DNA of 64,000 bases from Phlegmacium glaucopus (taxonomy: Eukaryota > Basidiomycota > Agaricomycetes > Agaricales > Cortinariaceae): assembly GCA_015039465.1 (NCBI GenBank), contig MU130679.1, positions 1 through 64,000 on the forward strand. The letters are read 5' to 3'. The position numbers were made by a program, and so were the translations under genes. The notes below the pieces were generated by a model. That model was not told where the DNA came from and ran no database searches. It saw only the letters and a program-made list of their open reading frames with translations. How positions within the stretch are numbered: position 1 is the stretch's first letter; each line of letters opens with the position of its first letter. Below are positions 22,601 to 34,805 of the stretch, in pieces.

Positions 22601-23469
22601 CTCCTTTCCCTTTCCTTTAGACTTTCGTTCGTAAGCTGGTTTGGGTTTACCAACCCCCGTCTGCCACGGTACACTTTGCAGACTGACGACCAGCCTCGCT
22701 GGGATTCCCAAACCCCTGCATAACGCCGTGAATAGTTGGGCACTGATGTCTCTGGACCCGTTTCGCATCAAAGCATGCTTCATGAGGCTGTTCGGGCTAC
22801 GAATGGGCTCTATTTCGTCATCAAGCATATCTTGGAGGGTATCGATATCAATGATTGCATCTGGGTTATTTTCATCCTTGAGATGCAGTCCGCGAACCTC
22901 CAATCCGCGCCTCACTTCATCAAAAGTACGGCTACGAATATGGCCATCTGGTAAGACTTCGAAGAAGGAGCTGGCCCACCACTCGGTAAGATCTTTCATT
23001 GCAGCCTCGAACATTCGGCCCCGTTGATTGTGATTGGGTATACGAGATCTGTGAATCACGCTGAAGGCTGTTTGAAGGTGAAGAGGAGTAAGTGAGATAA
23101 GCCTCGCCTGAGGGAAGGGGTTACATTGATAGCTCCTTCACTCTTGTTTGTATAGATCACCTACATGGAGTAGAGGATCATTTATCCATTTATTGCGTAC
23201 ATGAGCATTGACAATGAGCGCGACGGTATGAATCTTATGACAATCAATGCGTAAGAGACGTTCGGCATGAGGTATTCCTTTCTTCCTGGCTAAAATGAGA
23301 AGGAACTTTCTAGTCCATTGAGTATGACAACAAACTTGTTTGTGGTTTTATCAAGCTTTGGATGCGTTTGCAGGGTAATTTCGAGATGGTGTTGATGCTC
23401 TGGAACTTGAACTTCTTCCCAGTCGAGGTCGTCATCACTGTCAACGGCATTCGAGTTAATTTCTTCCAT
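19681..23469 (-). CDS. RAD4: DNA repair protein RAD4/XPC
   Basis: This recognises helix-distorting DNA lesions and starts global nucleotide excision repair with RAD23. The start [20 protein letters not shown] (ATG 23467-23469) is acidic as usual. It continues through [19 protein letters not shown], the transglutaminase-like domain ([37 protein letters not shown]) and the beta-hairpin domains: BHD1 ([20 protein letters not shown]), BHD2 ([15 protein letters not shown], then [11 protein letters not shown]) and BHD3 ([38 protein letters not shown]). A long charged C-terminal tail (19681-20530) is rich in Lys/Ser/Asp and looks disordered and nuclear. About ten introns are present; internal boundaries were not all fixed. 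It converges with TRM61, 216 bases apart. Confidence 0.93.
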
Positions 23470-24005
23470 ATTTTAAATAATTACCACCCTTATGGTGATC
23501 AATAAGAAAGCAAGACCTTGGACAAGTTAAAATTTCTGGTTCAGTGGTTGACTCATTTCTGCAAATGACACGATTGTCACATCATGTGAATATGACTCAA
23601 TGCGATTAGTGTCACATCATAAATGTAATATACGAATCAGGACTTGGATAAATTAATTTTGTCCTTTTGAACACCTTCTAGAATACATTTACTACCTATA
23701 TGCAAAAGGACAGAACGATGAAAACGAAAAGAAGCGAAACTTGAAGACAAGTAAACTAAAGTTCTTTGAAGAGACAGTGGATAAAACGAGACGACATGTT
23801 TCCCTCTGCAAAGTGCAGGGACTGAGAGCATAGCATCGAATTTCCTTGTTGAGCGGAAGGCTTGGGTATGAAATTATATGGGAGTGAGGCTCGCAGGAAG
23901 CATAGGATTGGAATTTCTTCGGAGATGATGTAGGAAGAGATTGGATCGCTGGACGCCAGCGGCCAGGTCCGGAGGGGGGGGGGGGCGATATGACTCTTGT
24001 ATTTA
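23470..24005. other. Intergenic, RAD4 5' side / MAP kinase kinase 3' side
   Basis: It holds the upstream region of RAD4 and the 3' UTR of the next minus-strand gene. A short imperfect direct repeat, atgtgaatatgactcaatgc beside gtgtcacatcata with a shared gtcacatcat, occurs at 23575-23620. A run of 12 G occurs at 23974-23985. No gene is recognised. Confidence 0.5.
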
Positions 24006-25716
24006 TTAGAATGTACTCGCCCATTCCTCCAGATTAACAGTCGAAGTCCTAGCCTCATCTATCCATGCGTCCTTCTGAAAAAAGGGAAGACCTATAGGTA
24101 AGAGGCGGAAGAATGAAAATAAGCATGTAGGCTGACCAATAAATCCTTCGGTGTCTTTCTGCTATCAGGATCCTTTAACAGACAACTGTCGATAAATGAC
24201 TCTGCCTCTTTGGGGTATCGTCCGTCTGGTATCAGTCGTGGCGCTGGCTCGTTCACAATATGCTGCAACAACTCCAAGATACTCATCGTCATCCCCCCAC
24301 CTTGCAAACTCACACCTTTACTCTTTCGTTTGTCCTTCTCCTTCCGCGTACCTTTCTTTAGACGCGCAGGCGGAAGACCAGAAAGCGATATGGACCCTGG
24401 TCGACTCGGTGACAGTGTCCCTTCATAATCAGAGTCTTCGTCATCTGACGTTGACTCTGAGAATGGAAAGCGACCGAGGGCAAGCTCAATTAAGGATATG
24501 CCCAACGACCATACGTCAGATTTAACGGTGTATTGCGCTCCCTGTATTCGTTCGGGCTGTAAATGGAATTTCCATCAGACCGTACGAGCAAAAAGGTATT
24601 AAAATAATAGCAATGAGAGAATTTGATGGTTAGCTTGAGAAGTCCTTCATGAATGAAGTCTACCTACACTCATGTATGTTGATGTACCCACGAATGTATC
24701 CGCGATGGAATTGATGAGTTCGCCGGAAACGCCAAAATCACATATCTTGATTTCTCCTCGAGAATTGAATAAGATATTGGAAGGTTTGATATCTAAAAAG
24801 GAGGTGGTTCTAGTATGAATGCATATTCGACAACAGCCACAATGTCATCACATGATGGCATTCGAAGCAAATATTTAGACTAAGAAAAGGGATTCTAGAC
24901 TTACCCCGATGGATGATGCGGTGGACATCATAGAGATATGTCAAACCTTCAAGCACAGCCAAAGCGACCTTGCCGACAATATCGATATCGATTGGGCCAA
25001 TCTTCTTATAAATGCCATCAAGAGAGCCTTTGTCCATGTATTCCATGCATATGCAAATGTTGGGATCGGCAAGAAAGGCGCCCCAGAATGAGATTATATA
25101 CTTCGAGTGGCAGTCATGCATAATGTGTAGTTCACGTAGGATCTGTTTCCGTACTGCTGGCTTTGCATCGATGAGGACAATCTAAATTTCACGATAAATG
25201 TGTGATTAGAATAACCTGTTCGTAAAGAAAGGGCAAAGAAAGTCGCACTTTCTTAGCCATGATTGTCCCCGTCGGAACGTGCTCGACCTTCTTCACACTT
25301 CCACCATTACCCTGACCAAGCTCCTGTAGGTCTTTGAGATCTTCGTTCTTCAAATCGAACTTGATCTCGGCATTCATATCCAGACTGGCAAGTGTATTGG
25401 ACAAGGCAGCATGGTATGTATTCCTTCGTACCGCTGGCGAGGCCGTATGTGGCGCCGAGCTAAACACCGTCGATACAGTACCGTCCTGTTCCATGGCGGA
25501 AACAGGAACGGCCGAACTCGGGATTTTAGGCGCCTTAATGATCATCGGAGGCGGTCGCTTTTTCCCAACGGGTGCAGAAGCTATTGGAGCTGGTGCTTGA
25601 CGGATAGGAACTGGTTCGGCCTCCAAGTTCGGCGACGTTGGTGAAGCCTCCACGCCAGGAAGCTGCAAGGCCTTAAAGTTCCTCTTCTTCCGGATAGGAC
25701 TGGTAAGGGACGCCAT
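24006..25716 (-). CDS. MAP kinase kinase, STE7/Fuz7 type
   Basis: A dual-specificity kinase that activates a MAP kinase, probably of the mating/filamentation pathway. The start [20 protein letters not shown] (ATG 25714-25716) begins a disordered Pro/Ala-rich N-terminus with a basic docking-like KKR motif. The kinase has the glycine loop [15 protein letters not shown], the lysine in [15 protein letters not shown], the hinge [18 protein letters not shown], the catalytic loop [11 protein letters not shown] split by an intron, [20 protein letters not shown] with the activation Ser/Thr sites, and [19 protein letters not shown]. An insert of about 60 residues (acidic, then Ser/Pro and Lys-rich, about 24290-24450) separates FPFSEST from [16 protein letters not shown]. 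The tail [17 protein letters not shown] is in a last small exon. The insert is large for the family but not unprecedented in basidiomycetes. Confidence 0.92.
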
Positions 25717-26260
25717 CTAGTCGAAGAAACGGCTCGACTCGGTCCAGGAACCTATATCCCTTGATATATGAAATGAAGAGCTAGAGAAATGGAAGAAGAG
25801 TGTGAAAGAGAACAGGAGCCCCAGTGCAACGATGAGAATGCAATAATAATAACTATTATTTAAACGAACACGTGATACGTGCCCTGGACGTCTGACAGAA
25901 GCAACCAAATTAATCATTCAGCGCTGCCACAGCCCTGCACACAAGTTGCGAAAGTACAGAAGTAAAAAAGGCTAGATTTAAAAAATATAAAGTATAATAA
26001 AAGATAAACAAAAGCGTGAACGTTCGTATTAAGGATCATCGATCAGCATCAGTCGTAAATTGAGATTCGTATCATACATTGTCATCATCATGCCCATGAG
26101 TCACTGTTCTTGTCCACTTTTAAGCTTTGGAAAGTGAAAAACCTAAAAGTGATGTGCGAGACTAGGGTGCTACGTGAAAGTTGCGGGGAAGAAAACCTGG
26201 GGAGCCCATATAGGCAACGGATATGACCCGAGACGCGATTATACAAGCACAATTTGAAAA
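25717..26260. other. Intergenic, MAP kinase kinase promoter / DUF2235 3' side
   Basis: It contains the upstream region of the MAP kinase kinase and the 3' UTR of the DUF2235 gene, which is on the same strand. AT-rich tracts (25840-25870, 25970-26010) and TC-rich sequence upstream of the ATG are seen. No gene or repeat is recognised. Confidence 0.45.
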
Positions 26261-28157
26261 TCATTGGACGTAGACCTCAGAATTTGGTGTCCATTTCGCC
26301 TTTGGTTTATATTTCAGTTGTGATTCGATGCGTTCCTTGACAGTATTATGCATCATCGGATGTGGGTCCAAAATCTGTCTACCACTACCCAGATTTGGCC
26401 TAAAGACAAGGGTGAGATTTTGAGTGTCATGAATTTCTAAGTTAGACTTACATGTAAGTTTTATGCCAAACGCAATTTCCGTCCTGCCAAGAATACGGAA
26501 AGGGGAATATTTCGAGCAACCGCCATAAAATATCAATCTGGAGCTCGTCGTGGAGTGGTTCCAAAGCGTCGGTAGCGTCCGCCGGCTCTGAAGTCACCGG
26601 GTCAGAGTCCAAACTGATATTAGCGCATAAAAGGGCGGAAGGGTCGAATATGACACCGTATCCAGATGCGATGACTTGGCGCACCATCCACCTCAGAGTG
26701 ATGTTCGCTAACGATTGTTTTATGTCGTTAGATAGAACACCGCCACCAACATCTATAGACAACTTGAGTCATGCTGCTACTCATATTGAGGGAACATTGG
26801 AAAAAAAAATTACCCGAGTGACACCCCGAAAACCACACTTCCATGACATCTTCCGGTTCTTCTGCTCCCATCGCATAAGATTGCTTTACTTGCTTTGAGT
26901 TAGATCGAAGGAAACTCCAAAATTTCCTTTTCTTCTTCTCGACTTCGGCTTGCTCTGTTACAGAAGGCGTTGAGCTTGAACTGGCTTTCATGGAAGTAGC
27001 GTGTTCTAAATCAAGCTTAGTAGCTGGGGGCCGGGGGGCGGAGCGATGGTAGTAGTTGGGCCTAAATTTAGTGCGATGCTACAAAAGAAATTAGAATGCA
27101 TATATAATTTGTATTGAGGATCTCGAAAAGTACAAGATGACTAACCTCATCAAGGGACAGTGCATGGCGGAATACCCTGATGGCACTGTTTGAATTGGTA
27201 AAAGGTAAGGTTCGACTGGAGAGAACCCCAACACTGGATACAGTATCCCTTGAATTGAAGTGGACGTGAGCTCTAATGAATGAATTGAGAAGTTAGGGGC
27301 TGTGTACGAACCAAACTCCCATGAACTCTATGGTAACAGCTTGACAGTAAGTTTGCTTGAACCCAGCACATAACCTGAGTCCTTCGGCATCGGTGCGTTT
27401 ATACAGGTCGTACCCGAATGAGACTTGAGATATATTGTCTCGTGGTAGAATTCCGACCTTGAACAAGTTCTGAACAAGACAGACATTACGCCTACGTGTC
27501 CGTGCGTACTTTATATAAGAGTCCAGCCAAAGCTCTACATCAAGGGTAAGCATCAGTTTTATATCGAAGATTAGAATTAATTACCTCGCTGTGTACGCGC
27601 CCCGGGAAAACCCTGACGGGTATGGCTCTCGGTTAGCATTAATTGATATTAGACAAGATGTTGAGAATAACGCACCAAAGATATATATTTTATCGCCCAG
27701 GTTATAGTTCTGCATCAAAAAATTGTAGCCCTCAAGGACATGGGCATCTAGATACCTGATGTCGAGTCAGTCTCTAGCGACTATACTCGCAGAAGATATT
27801 CACATACCAAGCAAAAGCAAGATCCAGTATTTTCGCTCCCCATTCAAAGATCGGCGAAACAACGCCTGGTTGAAACCATGTTCCTATACCAGCCTACAGC
27901 GACGTTCTCAGGGTCGACCACGATGTTGCAATGAGTCCGAGCTCAAACTGAAATATACCTGATAATAGGTTAGCTGTTCTTCGCAATCCTTCTTCAAGAG
28001 AGCGAACAGCTTGACAACGTTGGTGTTCTACATTCGAGTGGCTTTTGTAAACACAGTACTCTCGAGAGGATCTGCAACTCACTTTGGTATCGTATTTGCT
28101 AGCCGATCCATCAAAACACAACACAAGAGAGCGAGGTTTCCTTTCCTCCGTGTCCAT
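26261..28157 (-). CDS. DUF2235 alpha/beta-hydrolase (Tle1-like phospholipase catalytic domain)
   Basis: The start MDTEERKPRSLVLCFDG (ATG 28155-28157) opens the DUF2235 domain, whose bacterial relatives are Tle1 phospholipases. Conserved parts are RSLVLCFDGSASKYD, AGIGTWFQPGVVSP (about 27840-27890), the nucleophile elbow GFSRGAYTAR (about 27590-27620), VGILPRDN, KQTYCQAVTIEFMGVWDTV and FRHALSLDEHRTKFRPN, then the histidine-side block VWFSGCHSDVGGGV (about 26740-26830). GxSxG Ser, the Asp of GVWDTV and the His of GCHSDVGGG would form the triad. The linker before the last block is basic (KKKRKFWSFLR). The tail RILDPHPMMHNTVKERIE and KAKWTPNSE is also family-typical. Multi-exon; substrate in fungi is unknown to me. 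Confidence 0.9.
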
Positions 28158-28930
28158 CCGTGCCAGAAATATTTTGAGAGCAGAAGAGAACAGGGGAAAG
28201 GGGTTAAAGAGAAAGTGTGGAATTTGGCGGTAAATACATGCACCACTTTATGAGGGAGTTTTAAATTCGTGCCAGAAGCTTGGCAAGAGACTGCAAGAGC
28301 TTGCCGTAATTATAATTGTCTCATTCACAAGTGATGACCACATTATCCCAAGCAGCCCCCAAACATTAGCACCATCATGACCGATTGATGAATCTGGTCA
28401 AGGCTTCTTTTGGACGGATCAGGAGACCTCTATCCCGTATCTATAAAGAGATCTAGCGCGTGGTGTCTAGAAGGGGCATCTAGGGGCATGCGCAGTGGGA
28501 AGAGAATCTGGTCTCAAGTAGAGTATAGTCTAGTATAGTGCAGTTGAAGTCCCAGGCGCCAGATTGGTGGGTTGAACGAGTTCAATGTCCATGGCCAATC
28601 GTGACCGTCAAAAGGATACCAATAAACCAACGTCCACAATATTGCTGAAGATCCGAAGCAACACTAGACAGATAAGTAAAAGTTGAAACAACGAATTGAT
28701 GAGGTCAGTGTCAAGCAGTGTCAATTTATGCCAGGACGTGGTACATATAAGTACATGTCAAATTATATAATGACCAGAGTCGATATCTACCGAGTCAGTA
28801 AGTGTACAATTTGAAGCTTGAAGAGTGCAATACAATTTGACTCTGAGTAGCTAAGCACTACATCTTCACAGTTGCCAGGATGTGGTATAGCTCCACCTCG
28901 TGAGAACTCGATCGTCAAACTAAGATCTCC
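28158..28930. other. Intergenic between DUF2235 and AMP deaminase
   Basis: Expected to hold the DUF2235 promoter and the AMP deaminase 3' UTR. Short local repeats such as agtgtcaagcagtgtcaa (28702-28720) and tagagtatagtctagtatag (28518-28538) occur. No gene is recognised. Confidence 0.45.
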
Positions 28931-31900
28931 TCAAGCTTTTCCACGTATCATATCAAGTTCACCCACCAGCGTCTGGTGCCGATAAGTCAGCCTAATATTA
29001 GGGACATTTGTCTACATTGAAACATCGTAAGCATAGTTTATAACTGGGAGGACACGAAAGAAAATTTTAACCTTGTTGATATCATTTCCAGCTGCACCAG
29101 GAAGATACCATTCATGTCCTAGCCAATGTCGCTTTATTTCCATTTCAAAACCACTCTGTCTAACCGAATTGCGTGCGAGTTCTGCTAGAGAGCTTTGGGG
29201 TAGCTTGTAAATCTGTGGTATTGGCGTGAACCTTCCATATAGACCCTTCGAAAAAAAAGCCATCCAACTTACATGAGCAGCAACACTATATTCCTCCAGT
29301 AATGGTTCCTGAGGACAGTTAACATCATGGCTCTTCAAGTAGTATTACAGCGGACACACCTTTGTGAAATGGAACTGTAGTGGGTCATCCGTACTCAAGC
29401 TAACGTTCAAACCAGTCTTGAAAAAGTCGAGCAGAGGATTTCTCTCATACGTGAGGAATAACGCGTTATTACTTAAAGGGCTCATAGCTATTCCGATTTG
29501 CTTGAGATAGAAAAGATATTGAAGCGCAGGAACCTTGCGTAGCAAGATCCCATGGGATATCGAGTGCGAAGTGAGGAAAGCAGAGGTAAGATGGTCTGTA
29601 TCACCAGCTTCTCCACAGTGAGGTCGGAAAACAAACGTGTCTTACATGACGATATATCATCAACATGATTTCGATAAATGTTCAATATATTAGACTTACT
29701 GAAGCCTCGTACTCGTCTCCATCTGTTTAAGCTCGCCATATTTGCAAACATGTAATAAATCCTGAACTTCTTGTAAGTAAAGTTCTTGCTGGACCCAAAA
29801 TATGCACGCACCAGTATGAATATGGAGGCGACTGGGGGAGATCCCAGAGTCTCGGATATGGGAACTTCTTGTGTATCCTTCTCTCGATTTTGGATTCGTC
29901 GTCGACTGTATCAAACCCAACGACACGTTGCAAAAACACATGTAACTCTGGATGAGATCTAGGGTCTTTCGTCACTTCAAACAACGGCTTGAATACATCT
30001 GCACATCTATCAATCTCCATGTGATGCAAACTTCTAGAAAAGACGCACTGATGACGATATCCTCAAACGTCCGGATGGACCCATTAGCCTTGTAGACCTC
30101 GTATATACGGGGAACCTGGATGAGCCAGCGCACATTATGCGAGAAGAGTTTGTTATTAACGATCCACTTGGCTAGCTTGTCCCATTCATCTGTGGATCGT
30201 CCATAGATACTTAGCCGCCACTCGACGTTCTACGCAAGAGTCATCTTGTTACTAGGGATAGCCCACAGCGAGCGTTATCACACACCTGATACTTGCTCTG
30301 TTCTAGATCGGTCATCAACTCTGAAGTTGTACTCTGAGGTTAGATGATCACCTCTTAAGCCAAGTAATAACAACGTACCTTTTGTGAGTTCAGCTAGATA
30401 ACGACCACGAATATAGTTATCGGTTTTCAAGAATATTTCTCGCAAACGGGATTCTCCAATTGGATTGTACTTTAGGTTGAATTTATCAAAACGATGGAAA
30501 GAATCTTGGTGGGCGTGCATATCAAGCGTGTCAATCGAAAGATCGTAGGCTGTAAGCTTGAGAGAATCAAAGACTTGTGAGAGCGTTAGCTCATGACCGT
30601 CACGAAAAATGACTACATCCTACAATCCAATATCGTTCGTCAATACGGAAAAAAGTGTCATGAGAAAAAATCGACCAACATCCGGGCTGCGTTTCATTTT
30701 AGACTTGATAAACCGCAATAGATGCTTTTGGTTCATGCTGCTTGAATGGTGCACGTGAGTATCGACTTTTCGAACGTTGTAAAAGTCTCTATGTATCCAT
30801 TGAGCATGGAAGGGGGCATGATTTCATGCTGAGCACAAACCGGTGCGGAACTCTCTGTGAAACCAAACGTAAATAAAGAATGTTCAGGCTCCATGACAAG
30901 TCTTGCACCTTCATGTCCGCTAACTCCTGGAACTCATTCAAGAGGCTATACATTGTGAACTTGCTTGTCAAATATTTGAGTCGGCGGAAAGCAAAGCTCT
31001 TGGTTGGACCATCTGAGATGACGCCCAATACGAGTTCAAGATCCAAGAAATATTCTCGAATGTCAGGAATATCGAATGCTGGTTTCTTATCTTTTTCATT
31101 GTCTGCGTAATAACCGTTAGGCTAGTACAGAAGCTCATGATGACTTGTAGGGTACCTTCTGTATCATCGAATACCTGGAATACTCCCTTCACGTCGATAC
31201 CGAATGACCAACCGGGATGTTCGCCGGGGATCGTACAATCGTTAAAGTTGAACCCATTATCTCCTGTACGGCTCTTAGTGCCATCTATGCTGATGACAGT
31301 CTCATTGTCCTTCCAGTGCCAGTGCGGAGGTGGAGGCTTTGGATAGATATTCCACCGTTCGAACCCATTTGCTTGGGATTGACTTTTGGTTGCATCGATA
31401 GCAACGTCTGGCCGAACTCCACACACATCTGCATGTTCCTCAGTGAGGGGTTGGAAATGCCCATCATAATCGCGCGGATCGTCCCCGATGCGTTGTCCAG
31501 ATTTAAGCATGTATTTGTCACGTAATTCGAGGCATCGTTGAAGTGATTGGAGAAGTTGGGTTTGCTCGATGCTGGTGGCGTGTTCTAAGAGAGCAAGTAA
31601 GCAGAGGTTGGTCAGCATCTGACTACAGGAGCATAAATGACACGTACCTGTTGAATGTACCAACCCGGTCAGTTGTTTGTGTTGATCTACCGCTTGCTCT
31701 TCATGGAATGTATCGCCAATCGCAGATCCCTGGAGAGACAAGAGCTTAAAGCTGCCCGCCTCTGAATGAGCATCCGATCCCCTTCTATGAGCCCAATACT
31801 TCTCTTCGATCTGAAAGTTAATTGATGATATAGTTTATTTAGAAGTTACGAGGATGCTAAACACCTGTTGCAAGCTTTTCTCTTCAGTGTATCCAAAAAA

Positions 31901-31987
31901 ACCGTCTTTGGCTTCGGGAATGTCAAGTCCTCCAGATGCAGATGAAGCCGGAGTTGGACTTGGGACACCTGATTTATCCTCTGACAT
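28931..31987 (-). CDS. AMD1: AMP deaminase
   Basis: It hydrolyses AMP to IMP in purine nucleotide balance. The start [16 protein letters not shown] (ATG 31985-31987) precedes a family-typical N-terminus. Key motifs are [20 protein letters not shown] with the zinc-binding Hx[59 protein letters not shown] with the catalytic Glu, [13 protein letters not shown], and [15 protein letters not shown] with the zinc-ligand Asp pair. The end [17 protein letters not shown] closes at the stop 28931-28933. It is multi-exon, with introns even inside conserved blocks. Yeast has one such gene and the length here is comparable. The ORC6 stop lies 131 bases upstream on the same strand. Confidence 0.95.
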
Positions 31988-32118
31988 GGTTGTTCTTGGG
32001 GAAGACTTAATCGGTCAGAGTCATTCAGAGATATTTGTGCAAAGCCGCATGGAGATATGAGATAAGATAAGATGACTATGCTAAATCCAACCGTGTAATT
32101 ATTATTTCAAGGCAAAAA

Positions 32119-33162
32119 TTAATCGACATCTTGATCCATTTCAACATCGACATGTCTGTATCTATCCAACGGATGCCCGCACTGTTTAATCAAGGCTAAT
32201 TTGTGCGTCTCAGCCTTCTTCCAGATTCGAGTCAGCCGTGGGTCGCGCGCACTCCATTGTTTGCAGTCAAGATATACTGGTCGAAAACGTCGAGGAGGCG
32301 GAAGGTCTTCCACGTCGCTTTCTTCCGAAGAAGAGGGTGGATCGAGGGTGGCATTCGCCATTCGCAAGCTTTGTTTTAGTGGACTTGGGGCCACATTTGT
32401 CGAAGGAATTGTGTTCGCGGGTCTCCTCACCGGAGTCACCTTAATTGTCGTGCGTGAGGACGAAGGGGTTGGTGAAAAGGTGGGTTTCGATAACAGGGCA
32501 GAGGTTGATAGGGAATCGATTTTTCTCTTTTTCGTCGGAGTCTCAGGGAGAGGCCTTTCGATATCCATTGCATCACTTGAACTTCTCTTTTGCGAATTGT
32601 CTGCTTGATGCTTTTTGGGACTGTTCTTTGACGGTAATTCTCGCTTAGGCTCGTTTTTACGCAGAAGCCGAAATGAAGGCGACTCAGGGAGGGGCCTGTC
32701 GATGTCCGTTGCATCACTTGAACTTTTCTTTTGCAAGTTGTCTGCTTGATGTTTTTTGGGACTATTTGACGGCAATTCTCGCTTAGGCTCGTTTTTGCGC
32801 CGAAGTCGAAATGAAGGTGACTGTACAGTTGTTGTCTCCAAAGCGGCCTGTACCTGGGTGTATACTTTGGAGAAATCCTTCAGCTTCAGGCAAGCTGCTT
32901 GTTGAGCAACTTTCTTTGTAATATCACCGTTGTTGAGTCTATATATTATCTTTGAGCCTTTAAATTAGTAAATAATTGTGTTTACTCACCTTTCCGACGC
33001 GATTAATATACAGACGGCGGGTAAACCGGTGGAAAGTTTACCTATTTCGTGGCCTGAACCTGCTGCGGTTTTGACTTGTGCTTCGCGTAGAAGCTGACCT
33101 GCCAGAGTACGAGTTTCCTTGCATGCACTAAAATTGTCCAAAAGGTGTTCGTTGGGTGCCAT
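32119..33162 (-). CDS. ORC6: Origin recognition complex subunit 6 (probable)
   Basis: Two exons (32990-33162 and 32119-32938) join in phase to 330 residues. The N-terminus (LLDNFSACKETRTLAGQLL, KLSTGLPAVCILIASE-RLNN, VAQQAACLKLKDFSKVY) looks like the helical cyclin-like fold of ORC6: GLPAVC and the ASxRLNNxD signature are what I recognise. The middle is disordered, with a duplicated 46-47-residue unit, then TPTKKRKIDSL and TIKVTPVRRPA, possible CDK/NLS sites. The C-terminus (RRFRPVYLDCKQWSARDPRL, IWKKAETHKLALIKQCGHP) is conserved-looking and helical. It shares a 110-base divergent region with the MYND gene. A different nuclear protein with this fold cannot be excluded. Confidence 0.72.
32542..32820 (-). 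repeat. Tandem in-frame duplication inside ORC6
   Basis: Two consecutive units of 138 and 141 bases encode nearly the same segment, each starting SPSFRL.RKNEPKRELPS and ending D..RPLPE. Base identity is high, so the duplication is recent compared with the rest of the gene. Confidence 0.88.
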
Positions 33163-33272
33163 TGTAGAACTTCAAAGGTCTGGGAGACGACGCGTGGTGT
33201 GACGGAACGCACTGTCACTCAGGAACAACGATCGTCGATAAGGCTTTATCTTGCATTTGACTGATTTCGAAT

Positions 33273-34706
33273 ATGAATGGCCGCAAAGTCTTCTTTCCTC
33301 TTGAAAAACTTGATAAATGTGCAGTATGCGGTCGAACCGATCTAAAACTTCGATGGTGTATGTCTTGTGCTGAGGTATCTCACATGGAGACCTCTCATGA
33401 CGCTCTGCTCACTCTTAATTCATTCGTAGACCCTTTATTGCTCGAACGAATGCCAGACAAACGATTGGAAATCACACAAGATTACATGCGGTGAGTCCGA
33501 TCTATCATCCCTGTCTATCTACTAAACCTCTCGATAGGTACCACCGATCGAATTGATTTGCAAACATTTTATCCTTTACTCGCGTGCATTGCCCATATCT
33601 CCCACATGCATCCTGATGTACCCCATCCTGCTCTCGACCATAAAATCATCAACTCGCCAAATCCTGGATCTGGGGATATTGTGAAATTTCCAGATGGTAC
33701 ATGTGCAAAGCTCGTCATTCTCGGTGACAAGATTGATGTAATGCAGTATAGCTCAGCACAGTGGTGGCCAACTGCTCTGTCGCAACAGGTCCGAAGCAAA
33801 CTGTATCGTCGGATTGCTTCCGAAGGCTTCGTTCTTCCAATCACGCTGGCTATAGCTATCTCCTTGGTAACCGAGATTTACACGACGACAGCAATCCCTC
33901 GCTCCGAAATTCCCGTATGGCAATGTACCGATAGGCGCCGTGTCAGGTTATTCCACAATCGTTCACCTATCTCTGACTTTGGCATTGCCAAAGGTTCTGC
34001 CCGCGTCACACCTCAGGACAGAATGGCATATTACAACATCGATGAAAATAAATTTATGATGGGTCAGGATCCCCACGATCACTATTGGATTTATTTCATC
34101 ACTCTCTCCGGAGAAGAGTACTTCTTAGACTGCGGGATGATGACTTTTAATCTATCCATGTTGATTTGTGGGAGCCCATATTGCAAATATGGACTCCCCA
34201 ATCTCGAATTCGTCCCTGCGTTTTTCTATGGTCAAGAAAATCGGCGCTTGTTGCCTATAACAGAGTTTACTGGGTGGAAGCCACGTGAACGATATTCAAT
34301 TCTTCGAGACTCGCTAATCCCCGATGTCTTGGAACCTACGGAGTACTCTAATCGGGAGACTGAAGTGATCTGTTCACTAATGGATAGAATTGCCGGTCGT
34401 CAGTGTACATCTTTAGAAAAGGAGCTTCTTATGAAGTTCCTTCCTAATGCTGCGATGGTTCTTGGCCTGAACATGCAAAATCGAGAGTATCTCAATTTTC
34501 CAAAGGCTCCGGAGATTGTATTGGAGAAAGACCCTGGAGAAAATTTAGATGACCTCCCGGACTACGAAGATGAAGCTTATATAAAGTACATGAAGAAATG
34601 GAGCCAACGTTACAAGCGAGGGAAGGTAACTCCGGAGCGGTTGAACAAGGCTTTCAAGGCCTGGCTGGATAATCCGCATGAAGCGAGGATGAAAATGGCC
34701 GGGTAA
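33273..34706 (+). CDS. MYND zinc-finger protein (N-terminal finger)
   Basis: Three exons (33273-33374, 33430-33490, 33538-34706) join in phase to 443 residues. The finger is built across the first two introns: CAVCGRTDLKLRWCMSCAE then TLYCSNECQTNDWKSHKITC, giving the Cys/His spacing of a MYND domain. Reading straight through the introns hides half the finger, so the spliced model is favoured. The rest has no domain I recognise; it includes MQYSSAQWWPTALSQQVRS, DPHDHYWIYFITLSGEEYF, CGMMTFNLSMLICGS and a charged tail. Agaricomycetes have many such lineage-expanded MYND proteins of unknown role. It is divergent from ORC6. Confidence 0.82.
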
Positions 34707-34805
34707 CTCGATCGCCCATGTGATCAACGTTTCACTCTAGCTTTGTAATTAGCAAATTAAAGTTGTACATTTTATCCCTTTTGGAACCGGTTATGGGCAG
34801 ACTCC

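Noticed and set aside
22641..23027. 128-residue plus-strand frame
   Set aside because: It lies opposite the conserved transglutaminase-like region of RAD4.
23974..23985. Run of 12 G as a possible quadruplex or regulatory element
   Set aside because: A single homopolymer in a 3' UTR has no further support and may be a sequencing slip.
33273..33494. Reading the first MYND exon straight through without introns
   Set aside because: It stops early and lacks the second half of the finger. Splicing at 33375-33429 and 33491-33537 restores a complete Cys/His pattern in phase.
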